DNA of 64,000 bases from Herbihabitans rhizosphaerae. Lineage in GTDB: Bacteria > Actinomycetota > Actinomycetes > Mycobacteriales > Pseudonocardiaceae. The notes beneath the pieces are model-generated. The model did not search any database. It saw only the letters and a list, made by a program, of their open reading frames with translations, and was not told where the DNA came from. This document shows positions 35,498 through 44,021 of the stretch, in pieces. Each line of letters begins with the position of its first letter. Position 1 is the first letter of the stretch. The position numbers and the translations under genes were made by a program. The stretch is from contig NZ_SGWQ01000007.1 in assembly GCF_004216555.1 (NCBI RefSeq), positions 248,001 through 312,000 of the forward strand. Reading direction: 5' to 3'.

Positions 35498-36336
35498 ACC
35501 GACTCCAGCGCGGGCAGGATCTGCCGCAGGATCCCGTGCGGGTTGCCGTGCCGCCGCCACTCGCGCGGGTAGCCCAGCGACACCTCCTGGAAGCGAATCC
35601 CGTCGTGCCAGGTGATCCGCGGAATGTGCAGGTGCCCGTAGATCATCGCCGCGGTGTTGAACCGGGTGTGCCAGTCGGCCGTGCGCACGGTTCCGCACCA
35701 CTGCGCGAACTCCGGGTAGTAGAGCACCCGCGTCGGATCCCGCACGAGCGGATAGTGGTTCACCATCACGAGCGGGATCTCCGGGTCGCACGCCGAAAGC
35801 CGCCGCTCCGACTCGGCCACCCGCGCCTCGCACCACGCCTCTCGCGACGGGTACGGATCGGGGTGCAGGAAGTACTCGTCGGTGCACACCACGCCCGTCT
35901 CGTGCGCCTTGGCCAGTGACTGCTCCTTGGTGTCACAGCCCTCCGGGCGGAACGTGTAGTCGTACCCGACGAACAGCGGCGCGATCATTACACGGTCGGA
36001 TTCGCCGTGTTCTCCTTGCCACACAAGGAAATCGTCCTCCGGCGTGCGCACGCCGAGGCCCCGGCACATCTCCACCAGCGCCTCGTAGCGTGCCACCCCG
36101 CGCAGCTGCACCTCGTCGTCGCGCGTGGTCCACAGCTCGTGGTTGCCCGGCGACCAGATGACCTGCGCGAACCGGTCGCGCAGCCGCCGCAGCGTCTCCT
36201 CGATCAGCGACATCCGCTCGGCCACGTCCCCGGCCACGATCAGCCAGTCGCCGTCGGAGCCGGGCCGCAGCCCGTCCACGATGTCGCGGTTCTCCGCGTA
36301 CGAGACATGCAGATCACTGACAGCGAGCAAGTTCAC
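35494..36336 (-). CDS. Metallophosphoesterase
   Basis: A 280-residue calcineurin-like phosphoesterase. Metal ligands: VSDLHVSY (D-x-H), VAGDVAERM, SPGNHELW (GNHE) and the C-terminal VNHYPL and YGHLHIPR (GHxH). The start is a GTG at 36336. It is coupled to the PPTase gene by a 4-base overlap, a gene pair conserved in actinomycetes. One plausible role is removal or recycling of phosphopantetheine or CoA-derived nucleotides, but this is inference from pairing only. The insert with Cys-containing segments near residue 130-190 is typical of this subgroup. Confidence 0.85.
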   Translation of the reverse strand: MNLLAVSDLHVSYAENRDIVDGLRPGSDGDWLIVAGDVAERMSLIEETLRRLRDRFAQVIWSPGNHELWTTRDDEVQLRGVARYEALVEMCRGLGVRTPEDDFLVWQGEHGESDRVMIAPLFVGYDYTFRPEGCDTKEQSLAKAHETGVVCTDEYFLHPDPYPSREAWCEARVAESERRLSACDPEIPLVMVNHYPLVRDPTRVLYYPEFAQWCGTVRTADWHTRFNTAAMIYGHLHIPRITWHDGIRFQEVSLGYPREWRRHGNPHGILRQILPALESV

Positions 36337-36352
36337 GCCTTCACCGTATCCC

Positions 36353-39208
36353 TCACCGCCTCGGCCTCGGCGCCGTCGAGACCGGGTTCACCCGAGGGCT
36401 CGGCGGGCCGGGGTGCCGCGGCTGCTGCTGGCGGTTCTCGCCGAAGTCCGGCTCCCAGGTCATCGCCTGCAGCGGCAGACCGGTCGGCAGGTCGGTGCGC
36501 CTCGTCACCTTCAGCTTGCGGTACACCCTGGTCAGGTGCTGTTCCACGGTGCTGACCGTGATGTACAGCTTGCGCCCGATCTCCCGGTTGGTGTGCCCCT
36601 GCGCCGCCAGCATCGCGACCCTGCGCTCGGCGTCGCTCAGCGCGGCGACGCCCTCGGTCGGGGTCTCGTTCGTGGACTCGGAGTCACCGGTCTCGCCGGA
36701 CGCCGCGGACAGCGTGCGGTACAGCGGCTGGGCCTGGCAGCCCTTGGCGATGTGCATCGCGCGGCGGGCCATCATGCGCGCCCGCTTGAACTCGCCGAGC
36801 GCGTGGTGCGCGTGGCTGAGGTCGGCCAGCGTGTGCGCCAGCTCCAGCCGGTCGCCGCTGGCCTGCAACAGGTCGACCGATTCGCGTAACAACGCCGGTC
36901 TGTGCTTCAACTCGCTGGCCGCCGCCAGCACTCGCAGCGAGGTGCCCCGGGTGCGCGAGGTGTTGCCGCCAGGCAGGTTCAGCTGCTCGGCGACCAACTC
37001 CTTGGCCTTGTCCCGGTTGCCCAGCCGCAGGTGCGCCTGCGCGGCGTCGGCCCGCCACGGCGCCAGCGTCGGCTGATCGATGTCCCACTCACGCATCAGG
37101 TCGCCGCACTGCTGGAAGTCGCCCAGCGCCGCGTGCAGCCGCCCGAGGCTGAGGTGGTACTTGCCGCGCGCGTGCAGGTAGCGCAGCCCCGGCCGGGTGC
37201 GGAAGGTCGCCTCCGGCACGGTCTGCCGGACCAGTTCGGTCGCGCCCTCCTCGTCGCCCAGCGCGGTGCGGGCCAGCAGCAGCGTCGCCATCGGCGAGCC
37301 GATCGCCACACCCCAGCTCTGCGCCGAGATGGTGCTCAGCGCGTCCCGCCCGTGCTTGGCCGCCGCGGGCAGATCTCCTTGGCGCAGCGCGATTTCCGCC
37401 CGCACCCCGCTGAACAGCGCGCGCCATGTGTTGGCCTTGCGCGACGCCGACTCGTTGAGCAGCACCTCGCACCACGGCGCGGCCAGGTCGTACCGGTCGG
37501 CGTAGATCAGCGCCTTGAGCGCGCACACCAGCGTGTCCAGCGTCTCCTCGCCGAGCCGGCAGCTCTGCAGCACGTGCTCGGCGCCGGTGACCAGGTCGCG
37601 GGTGGAGCCCTTCTTCAACGCGGAGTCCAAAGTGGACGATGCGCGCACCCAGGAGCTGACCGGTGCGGCCGCGCCGTCGTCCGCGATCGCCGGAGCGGCG
37701 GACGCGGACACCGGGGACAGCCACTTCTGGATCAGCCGCAGCTCCGCGGCCGGCTGCGACCTCGGCGGCTCGGAGGAGTTGGCGATCTTGCCGAGCGCCT
37801 CCTGTGCCTCCTCGGCCTGGCCGTGCCACAGCAGCGACTTGATCATCATGATCGCGCTGCGCTCGTCCAGCGTGCCCTCGGCGAACTCGGACCGCAGCGG
37901 GTCGAGGTGGCGCGCGGCGGCCGACGGGTTGCGCCGCCACTCCACCCTGGCCAGCGAGGCGATGATGTCGGCCCGCTCGCGGGCACCGGTGGTGGACCGT
38001 TTGGCCAGCTCCAGGTACCCGACCGCGGCGTCCACGTCGTCGTCGGCGAGCGCCTGCTTGGCCGCGACGCGCAGCACGCCGACCGCCCACGGCGCGTTCG
38101 CCCGGTCGGCCTCGATCAGGTGCTGGGCGACCGTGGCGGCGTTGGCGCCGTCCTGGTGCAGCAGTTCGGCCACACCGTGGTGCAGCGTGCCGCGCTCGGT
38201 GTCACCGAGGCCGTCCAGCACGGCGGCCCGCGCGGCCGGGTGGCGGAACCGGCCGCCGTCCAGCACGCCGGCCGTCTCCAGCGAGTCGACCGCCTGGGTG
38301 ACCGTCTCGGAGCGCAGGTCGAGCAGCCGCTCCAGGGTGGCCAGCGACGCGTGCTCGCCGAGTACCGCGAGCCCGGTGGCCGCGTCCAGCAGCCGGCCGT
38401 CCCACCGGTGCAGGCAGGCGACCACGGCTTCGGTGAACGCCGAGCCGACGATCGGCTCGCCCTCGCCGCCCGCGGCCACGTAGTCGTCGACCAGCGCGCG
38501 GGCCAGCAGCGGGTTGCCGCCGCTGACCGCGTGGTACACGGTCGCCACCGACTTCACCTCTGGCGTGTCCACCGTCTCGGCGAGCAGCGCCCCCACGCCG
38601 TCGACGGACAGTGGCGCCAGCTTGATCGCCGTGGTGTTCGGCTGCCTGGTGATCTCGGAGTGGAAGTCCGGGTTGGCGTGCCGCGCCGAGGTCCACTGCG
38701 TGAGCACCACCAGCACCCTGGTGGAGCGGATGCGCCGCTGTAGGTACAGCAGCGCCTGCAGCGAGCCGCGGTCGGCGAACTGGACGTCGTCCACGGCCAG
38801 CACCACCGGGTGATCGGAGGCCAGCTCCAACAGCGCGCTGCACAGTCCGTGCACGACGCGCGCGTTGGCCTCCTCGATCGTGGTGAGGTCGGCCGACGGC
38901 GTCGACATGGTCACGTCGTCCTCGGACAGCACGTCGGTCACGCGCTGTGCCACCGCCTCGGGAAGATCCCCTCCATGGAAGAGCTGTCCAAGCACGCCAA
39001 GGTGCAGGTGCCGCTCGGCGCGCGCACCGGTCGCGGTGAGCAGGACGGCGCCTGCCTCCACCGCGCGCTCGGTGAACGCGTTGAGCAACTCGGTCTTGCC
39101 GGTCGCCATACCCCCGGTGATCAGCGCGATCTGTCCCCTGCCCCTGGCACACTTCGCGAACAGCCCGTCCAGGAGGTCCAGCTCTTTGTTTCGTTCTACG
39201 AACAGCAT
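36353..39208 (-). CDS. Large ATP-binding LuxR (LAL) regulator 1
   Basis: A 951-residue LAL regulator. The N-terminal P-loop is LITGGMATGKTELLNAF (GGMATGKT) near residue 32, Walker B is VVLAVDDVQFAD, a long TPR-like helical middle follows, and the LuxR HTH is near residues 870-920 (LSDAERRVAMLAAQGHTNRE, then VSTVEQHLTRVYRKL). LAL proteins activate secondary-metabolite clusters. The ATG at 39208 is taken because GAGAGGAAAAAGG precedes it; an ATG eight codons upstream is also open. It contains a TTA codon (36887-36889), so expression may depend on the bldA tRNA. Two 11-bp direct repeats lie upstream at 39255-39276. Confidence 0.88.
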   Translation of the reverse strand: MLFVERNKELDLLDGLFAKCARGRGQIALITGGMATGKTELLNAFTERAVEAGAVLLTATGARAERHLHLGVLGQLFHGGDLPEAVAQRVTDVLSEDDVTMSTPSADLTTIEEANARVVHGLCSALLELASDHPVVLAVDDVQFADRGSLQALLYLQRRIRSTRVLVVLTQWTSARHANPDFHSEITRQPNTTAIKLAPLSVDGVGALLAETVDTPEVKSVATVYHAVSGGNPLLARALVDDYVAAGGEGEPIVGSAFTEAVVACLHRWDGRLLDAATGLAVLGEHASLATLERLLDLRSETVTQAVDSLETAGVLDGGRFRHPAARAAVLDGLGDTERGTLHHGVAELLHQDGANAATVAQHLIEADRANAPWAVGVLRVAAKQALADDDVDAAVGYLELAKRSTTGARERADIIASLARVEWRRNPSAAARHLDPLRSEFAEGTLDERSAIMMIKSLLWHGQAEEAQEALGKIANSSEPPRSQPAAELRLIQKWLSPVSASAAPAIADDGAAAPVSSWVRASSTLDSALKKGSTRDLVTGAEHVLQSCRLGEETLDTLVCALKALIYADRYDLAAPWCEVLLNESASRKANTWRALFSGVRAEIALRQGDLPAAAKHGRDALSTISAQSWGVAIGSPMATLLLARTALGDEEGATELVRQTVPEATFRTRPGLRYLHARGKYHLSLGRLHAALGDFQQCGDLMREWDIDQPTLAPWRADAAQAHLRLGNRDKAKELVAEQLNLPGGNTSRTRGTSLRVLAAASELKHRPALLRESVDLLQASGDRLELAHTLADLSHAHHALGEFKRARMMARRAMHIAKGCQAQPLYRTLSAASGETGDSESTNETPTEGVAALSDAERRVAMLAAQGHTNREIGRKLYITVSTVEQHLTRVYRKLKVTRRTDLPTGLPLQAMTWEPDFGENRQQQPRHPGPPSPRVNPVSTAPRPRR

Positions 39209-39906
39209 GCCTTTTTCCTCTCTGCTCGCCATGTAGCCATGGGTCCACCAATGATTCTTGAGTTGTCCTTGAGTCATCCTTTAGTGGATCCCTTGACACA
39301 CGGTGGCGGCAGCCCCTGGAGGCCTCGTCCAACGGTTTTAATGTACCCCTGATCGGGGGCATCGTGGAGTCTTTTTACTAATTACCCGCGAGTATGTTCG
39401 TGTCTTTGACAAGGCTCGAGTTGGCAGTTCCATTTGGGGTAGACCGACCTAGAGGACCTCAAGGATTGCTAGTGCAAGAGAGAGCACCGGCTGTGACGGA
39501 CTGCCTACGCTATATGGGTGCCTGACCTGCGGCCAGCTCGACGTTCAGGCGCAGGCAGTGATCATGATCGACTTTCGTACTGGGCCGAACGTGTGTAATG
39601 GCGAATCGCCTAAATGCGCATTTTTAGCCCCATTCAAGCAATTGTTTCGCCTGCTTCGGGGTCGCATCAAATGCCATTAACGCCGGCGTACGCGGGGTTG
39701 AACGGCAGTTGTCCCGCGCTGGTCCCGCGCCATCCCGGATGCGCTCGGTAACTGGCCTTCGCGCGCGCGTGGGTGCAGGTAACCCGTTCGGTGGTGGGGT
39801 CAGGTCCACCCCCGAAGTGGATTCAGTCCGATTACGGCGAACCCGGCACCCGCATAGCGTCTGTGTCGACGACGAAAACAACCGACGACGACACCGGAGG
39901 CACCCG
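39209..39906. other. Long, AT-richer divergent intergenic region
   Basis: About 700 bases between LAL regulator 1 and the ABC-PqqD gene, clearly less GC-rich than the genes on either side. No convincing ORF with a ribosome-binding site, tRNA or large inverted repeat was found. It holds the 11-bp direct repeats near 39255, TTGACA at 39293-39298 and at 39406-39411 without good -10 partners, and GGAGG at 39896-39900, the ribosome-binding site of the next gene. Confidence 0.5.
39255..39276 (-). promoter_or_regulatory. Two 11-bp direct repeats upstream of LAL regulator 1
   Basis: On the reverse strand TGACTCAAGGA is followed directly by CAACTCAAGAA, 8 of 11 identical, starting about 45 bases before the LAL start codon. 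Direct heptamers with an 11-bp period are the pattern of SARP binding sites, and a SARP is encoded at 47179. Confidence 0.35.
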
Positions 39907-40911
39907 ATGCGCACCACACTTTCCCCCAACGAGAACACCCCACTCCACGCCGGCCCACCGGCCGTCACCACGGTCGACGCGATGCGACCCGGCCTGCTGC
40001 GGCTGACCGGGCTGGTCAAGCAGTTCGGTGACGATGTCGTGGTCGACGGCGTGGACCTGGACATCGCGGCCGGCGCCGTGGTCGGACTGGTCGGCGACGC
40101 CGGATCCGGCCGCAGCACCGTGCTGTGCATGGCGATGGGCCTGCTGCCCCCGGACGAGGGCACCGTGCGGGTCGGCGACACCGACATCTGGGCGACCGAC
40201 ACCCGCCACGCCCGCGACCTGGTCGGCATGCTGCCCGACAGCGGGTTCGTGCCGGACTGGATGACCGGCCGCGAACTGCTCGTGTCCGAGGGGCTCGAGC
40301 ACGGCATGCCGATCGGATCGGCCCAGCGGCGGGCCGGCGAGCTGATCACGACCCTGCGCCTGGTGGACGTCGCGACCTCGGAGATCGCCGAGTACACCGA
40401 GGGGCAGCGCCGGCGCCTGCGGCTGGCCGCCGCGCTGGTGCACCGGCCGGCCGTGCTGGTCCTCGACGACGTGTTCGCCGGTATCGACGAGGGCTCCGCC
40501 GCCGTGGTGCGCACGGTTCTGCGCGACTTCGCCGGCAACGGCGGCGCGGTGCTGCTGTCCGGTGACACCGAGGTCGGCCTCGACCGGGTGTGCGACCACG
40601 TTCGGGTGATCGAGGGCGGGCGAATGGTCCCCCTCACCCCGGCCGCTCCGCTGACCGTGCGTCCCGCGCCCGGCGTGCGGGTGACCGTGCTCGAGGACGG
40701 CGGCCTGGAGCTGCGCGTCGAGGCCACCGGTGCGCGCTACCGCTACGACCGCGACCGCACCGCGATGTGGATCGCGCTGCGCACCCGGGACGGGCGGCTG
40801 GACCGTGCGGCCGAGTTGCTCGCCGAGAACTGGGGCCGCGACCGCGACCAGGTGCACGCCGACCTGGTCGAGTGGGTCCTCGAGCTCGCCGAGACCGGCC
40901 TGGTGGCCTGA
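39907..40911 (+). CDS. Degenerate ABC ATPase domain fused to a PqqD-like domain
   Basis: A 334-residue protein. Residues 30-245 have the layout of an ABC ATPase, but each motif is altered: Walker A GDAGSGRST has Arg69 for Lys, the Q-loop has Asp111 (MLPDSG), the signature is TEGQ (164-167) for SGGQ, Walker B is VLVLDD with Asp188 for the catalytic Glu, and the H-loop position is Asp220 (LLSGD). Residues 278-334 (YDRDRTAMWIALRTRDG to ELAETGLV) match the PqqD/RiPP-recognition-element fold. An ATP-hydrolysing transporter role is unlikely. A peptide-binding scaffold or sensor is inferred. No precursor peptide, radical-SAM enzyme or permease gene is adjacent. GGAGG is six bases before the ATG. Confidence 0.72.
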   Translation: MRTTLSPNENTPLHAGPPAVTTVDAMRPGLLRLTGLVKQFGDDVVVDGVDLDIAAGAVVGLVGDAGSGRSTVLCMAMGLLPPDEGTVRVGDTDIWATDTRHARDLVGMLPDSGFVPDWMTGRELLVSEGLEHGMPIGSAQRRAGELITTLRLVDVATSEIAEYTEGQRRRLRLAAALVHRPAVLVLDDVFAGIDEGSAAVVRTVLRDFAGNGGAVLLSGDTEVGLDRVCDHVRVIEGGRMVPLTPAAPLTVRPAPGVRVTVLEDGGLELRVEATGARYRYDRDRTAMWIALRTRDGRLDRAAELLAENWGRDRDQVHADLVEWVLELAETGLVA

Positions 40912-40945
40912 GTTCCGAACGATCGACCGAGGTACGCGCCGACCC

Positions 40946-40963
40946 GAGGAGGCAGCCGTGATG
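40946..40963 (+). other. Orphan ribosome-binding site and start codon
   Basis: GAGGAGG (40946-40952) is ideally spaced from GTG (40958) and ATG (40961), 35 bases after the ABC-PqqD stop. The frame enters the antisense of the convergent LuxR gene after 30 bases and is not protein-like there. It may mark the 5' end of a lost operon partner. Confidence 0.4.
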
Positions 40964-40990
40964 TCCACACGTGACAGCACGCTCCGGGGA

Positions 40991-43294
40991 TCACTCCGGT
41001 CGGCGAACGGCCCAGGCGGCCAACTGAGTGCGCCTGCGCAGATCGAGCTTGTTCATGATGTTCGCGACGTGCTTCTCCGCCGTGCGGCGGGAGATGCACA
41101 ACCGATCGGCGATCTGGCCGTTGGTCAGACCTTGCCGAACCAGGTCGGTGATCTCCCGCTCCCGCCTGGTGAGCAGATCGGCGCCGGACGGCACGCGGAT
41201 CGCCTCAGGGGTGTCGAAGACGTAGAGCATCGCCTCCGCTTCGGACAAGGCCGCGCCGGCCGTGAAACGGCGCTCGAACTCCTGCTCACCGAGGGCTTCC
41301 CGGGTTCGCCGGACGTGCCGCGCGTTGGGCGCCTCGAACGCGGCCAGCGTGTGCATGGCGATGCCCTGGACACGACAGGCCGTTTCGGTGATCCCGTACA
41401 GGGTCGCCGCGCGAGCGTGATCGCCGCGACGCCCGGCGACCCAGCCGGCGCTGGACAGCCATTCCACGTCCCACCGATCGACTTCCAGATTCTTGGCGGC
41501 CGCGACCAGCTCTCCAAGCGTGCGCGCGGCCACGTCCGGCTCGCCGAACTCCGCCTCGATCATGGTCAGTCCGGCCAGCGAGTAGAGCCCGGACTGCAGG
41601 TCGCCGAGTTCGGTGCTGAGCGCGAGACCCTCCCGCAGAATGCGTCTGCCACCGTCCGGGTCGCCGGAGAAACCGGTGCTCCACCCGAGGTGGTTGAGGC
41701 TCGCGAGCTCTCCCCGCCGGTTGCCGACCGCGCGGAAGCCGGCCACCGCGGTTGAGAAGAGTCCCGCCGCGCGCCCAGGTTGGCCGCGGCACTCGGCGAG
41801 GAAACCGACCGTGAACGTCGCCCTGGACATCAGGAACTCGTCGCCGAGGCCGGTCGCCATCTCCGTCGCCTCGGTCACCAGCGTGTCGCAGCGGTCCAGA
41901 TCGCCTTCGTGCACGCAGTAGGCCGCGTTGTACAGCAGAGCCAGACAGACCCGTGGTCCGCCGGGCGAGGCGTCCGGCAACAGGCGATCGAGCCAAGCTC
42001 TGGCCTCGGCGAGCAGGCGCCACGTGTGCCAGTACTGATGCAGGTCGGTCATCATCGCGACCCCGGCATCGGCCTGCCCCGGGGTGCGCCGGAAGTATTC
42101 GAGCGCGGCCCGCACGTTCGGGTGGTCCAGCCGCAGCCGCTGGCACGCCGACAGGCCCTCCGGCGTTCCCGCCGTCTCGCGCACGTGGGCGGCCCGGGCG
42201 ACGTAGTGGTCCCGGTGCCGCTGCCCGGCTCGCTCGGCTTCCTCGGCGGACAGGTGCTCCCGGCCGTACTCGCGCAGCGTCTCCAACATGTGGAACCGGT
42301 TCTCACCCGAGTGCTGGCGCGCGATGAGCACCGATTTGTCGACCAGACCGGTGATGACGTCCATCATCGCGGCCGGCGAGACCCCGTCGCCGCCGCACAC
42401 CCGCTCGGCGGTGCACAGGTCGAACGAGCCCGCGAACACCGAGGCGCGCGCCCACACCAGCCGCTCGTCCGGCGTGCACAGCTCGAAACTCCACTCCAGC
42501 GTGCCGTGCAGGCTCCGGTGCCGATGAGAACCGGCGCGCGGTGTGCCGGCCAGCAGCGACAGCCGCGTGGTCAGCCGGTCGGCGAGTTGCCGCACCGACA
42601 GCGACCGCAGCCGCACCGCCGCCAGCTCGATGGCCAGCGGCAGGCCGTCCAGCCCGTTGATCAGGCGGGCCACGTCGCGATGGTTGTCCTCGGTGACCTC
42701 GAAGGACGGCATCAACGCGCGCGCCCGTGCGACGAACAGCGACACCGCGTCGTATCCGTCCAGGTCGGCGGGGGAGTGCACGTCGTCGGGCTCGGGCACC
42801 GCGAGCGGCAGCAGTGGGTACAGGTGCTCGCCGGTGACACCGAGGGACTGCCGGCTGGTGGCCAGCACGAGCACCCGCGGGCACTCGCGCAGAATCGCGT
42901 GCACGATCTCGGCGCACGCGTCGATCAGGTGCTCGCAGTTGTCCAGCACGAGCAGCGTCCGCCGGTCCCGCAGGTGCTCCAGCAGTTCCCGCGGCTCGGC
43001 CCCGGCGTGGGTGGGCAGCCCCAGAGCCACCGCGATCGTGTTGGCGACGAGCCCCGCGTCGCGCAACTCGGCCAACTCGATGAGCGCCCCGCCGTCCGGC
43101 AGTTCGGCGGCCAGATCGGCGGCGAGCCGCACGGCGAGCCGGGTCTTGCCCACACCGGGCGGGCCGACGACGCACACCAGCCGCTCGGCGTCCAGCAGCG
43201 CGCGCAGCTCGGTGACCTCGTGGTCTCGGCCCACGTAACTGGTCCGCGCCACCGGTGCGCCGGGCAGTCCGTGCGGGTCCTCGATCGCCGCCAT
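40991..43294 (-). CDS. AfsR/LuxR-type ATPase regulator with TPR region (regulator 2)
   Basis: A 767-residue regulator. An NB-ARC/STAND-like ATPase opens the protein: VCVVGPPGVGKTRLAVRL near residue 42, LLVLDNCEHLID (Walker B), VLATSRQSLG, then GLPLAIELAAVRLR. A TPR-like middle follows, and a LuxR HTH near residues 700-760 (LTRREREITDLVRQGLTNGQ, SRRTAEKHVANIMNKL). Such proteins couple ligand-triggered ATPase switching to promoter activation. GGAG precedes the ATG at 43294. Its target is probably nearby, but no operon partner is clear. Its 3' end converges with the ABC-PqqD gene. Confidence 0.85.
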   Translation of the reverse strand: MAAIEDPHGLPGAPVARTSYVGRDHEVTELRALLDAERLVCVVGPPGVGKTRLAVRLAADLAAELPDGGALIELAELRDAGLVANTIAVALGLPTHAGAEPRELLEHLRDRRTLLVLDNCEHLIDACAEIVHAILRECPRVLVLATSRQSLGVTGEHLYPLLPLAVPEPDDVHSPADLDGYDAVSLFVARARALMPSFEVTEDNHRDVARLINGLDGLPLAIELAAVRLRSLSVRQLADRLTTRLSLLAGTPRAGSHRHRSLHGTLEWSFELCTPDERLVWARASVFAGSFDLCTAERVCGGDGVSPAAMMDVITGLVDKSVLIARQHSGENRFHMLETLREYGREHLSAEEAERAGQRHRDHYVARAAHVRETAGTPEGLSACQRLRLDHPNVRAALEYFRRTPGQADAGVAMMTDLHQYWHTWRLLAEARAWLDRLLPDASPGGPRVCLALLYNAAYCVHEGDLDRCDTLVTEATEMATGLGDEFLMSRATFTVGFLAECRGQPGRAAGLFSTAVAGFRAVGNRRGELASLNHLGWSTGFSGDPDGGRRILREGLALSTELGDLQSGLYSLAGLTMIEAEFGEPDVAARTLGELVAAAKNLEVDRWDVEWLSSAGWVAGRRGDHARAATLYGITETACRVQGIAMHTLAAFEAPNARHVRRTREALGEQEFERRFTAGAALSEAEAMLYVFDTPEAIRVPSGADLLTRREREITDLVRQGLTNGQIADRLCISRRTAEKHVANIMNKLDLRRRTQLAAWAVRRPE

Positions 43295-43358
43295 GCGCAG
43301 CTCCAAGCCGATTCGTCACGCGCGGTGTCGATCAACGATCGTAACCCCTCAGGGTCGG

Positions 43359-44021
43359 TCACTCGCGGGCGGTGACGAGGCCGGACTCGTAGGCCGTGAT
43401 CACCAACTGCGCCCGGTCGCGGGCGTGCAGCTTGGCCAGCAGACGACCGATGTGCGTCTTCACGGTGGCCATACTCAGATGCAGGTGTTCGGTGATCTCG
43501 TTGTTGGACAAGCCTTTCGCGATCAGCGTGAGCACCTCGCGCTCGCGGTCGGTCACCCCGGCGAGTTCACCGCCGGGACGGCGAGACGGCCTCGGCCGCG
43601 CCGTGAACTCGGCGATCAGGCGCCGGGTCACCGTCGGCGCGAGCAGCGCCTCACCGTCGGCCACCACCCTGATCGCCGCGAGCAGCTCGGCCGGCCTGGT
43701 GTCCTTGAGCAGGAACCCGCTGGCCCCGGCGCGCAGCGCGGAGTACACGTACTCGTCCAGGTCGAACGTGGTCAGCACGAGCACCCGGATCCCGGCCGTC
43801 TCCGCGGAGCCGACGATGCGGCGGGTCGCCTCGATGCCGTCCATGCGCGGCATCCGCACGTCCATCAGCACGACGTCCGGCCGCAGCCGGGCCGCCGCCT
43901 GAACCGCCTCCACGCCGTCGCCGGCCTCACCGACGAGCGTCAGATCAGGAGCCGACTCGACCAGCACGCCGAAGCTGCCGCGCACCAGTGCCTGGTCGTC
44001 GACCACCAGTACGCCGGTCAC
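43359..44021 (-). CDS. NarL-family response regulator
   Basis: A 220-residue response regulator: receiver with the phospho-acceptor Asp in VVLMDVRMPRMDGI near residue 53, TTFD and LLKDT switch residues, and a C-terminal LuxR HTH (LAGVTDREREVLTLIAKGLS, then MATVKTHIGRLLAKL). The GTG at 44021 overlaps the histidine kinase stop by four bases, so the pair is one two-component system. The divergent ABC exporter genes at 45322 are the probable target, since this arrangement is common for actinobacterial drug or lipid-stress exporters. Confidence 0.9.
   Translation of the reverse strand: MTGVLVVDDQALVRGSFGVLVESAPDLTLVGEAGDGVEAVQAAARLRPDVVLMDVRMPRMDGIEATRRIVGSAETAGIRVLVLTTFDLDEYVYSALRAGASGFLLKDTRPAELLAAIRVVADGEALLAPTVTRRLIAEFTARPRPSRRPGGELAGVTDREREVLTLIAKGLSNNEITEHLHLSMATVKTHIGRLLAKLHARDRAQLVITAYESGLVTARE

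Noticed and set aside
39255-39298. TTGACA at 39293 considered as a -35 for a hidden forward gene
   Set aside because: No -10 at suitable distance and no ORF with a ribosome-binding site follows within 300 bases.
40730-41755. Long forward ORF across the 3' half of the LuxR regulator gene
   Set aside because: It is a reading-frame shadow of GC-rich coding DNA: the reverse-strand LuxR protein has clear ATPase and HTH domains, while the forward translation has no domain.
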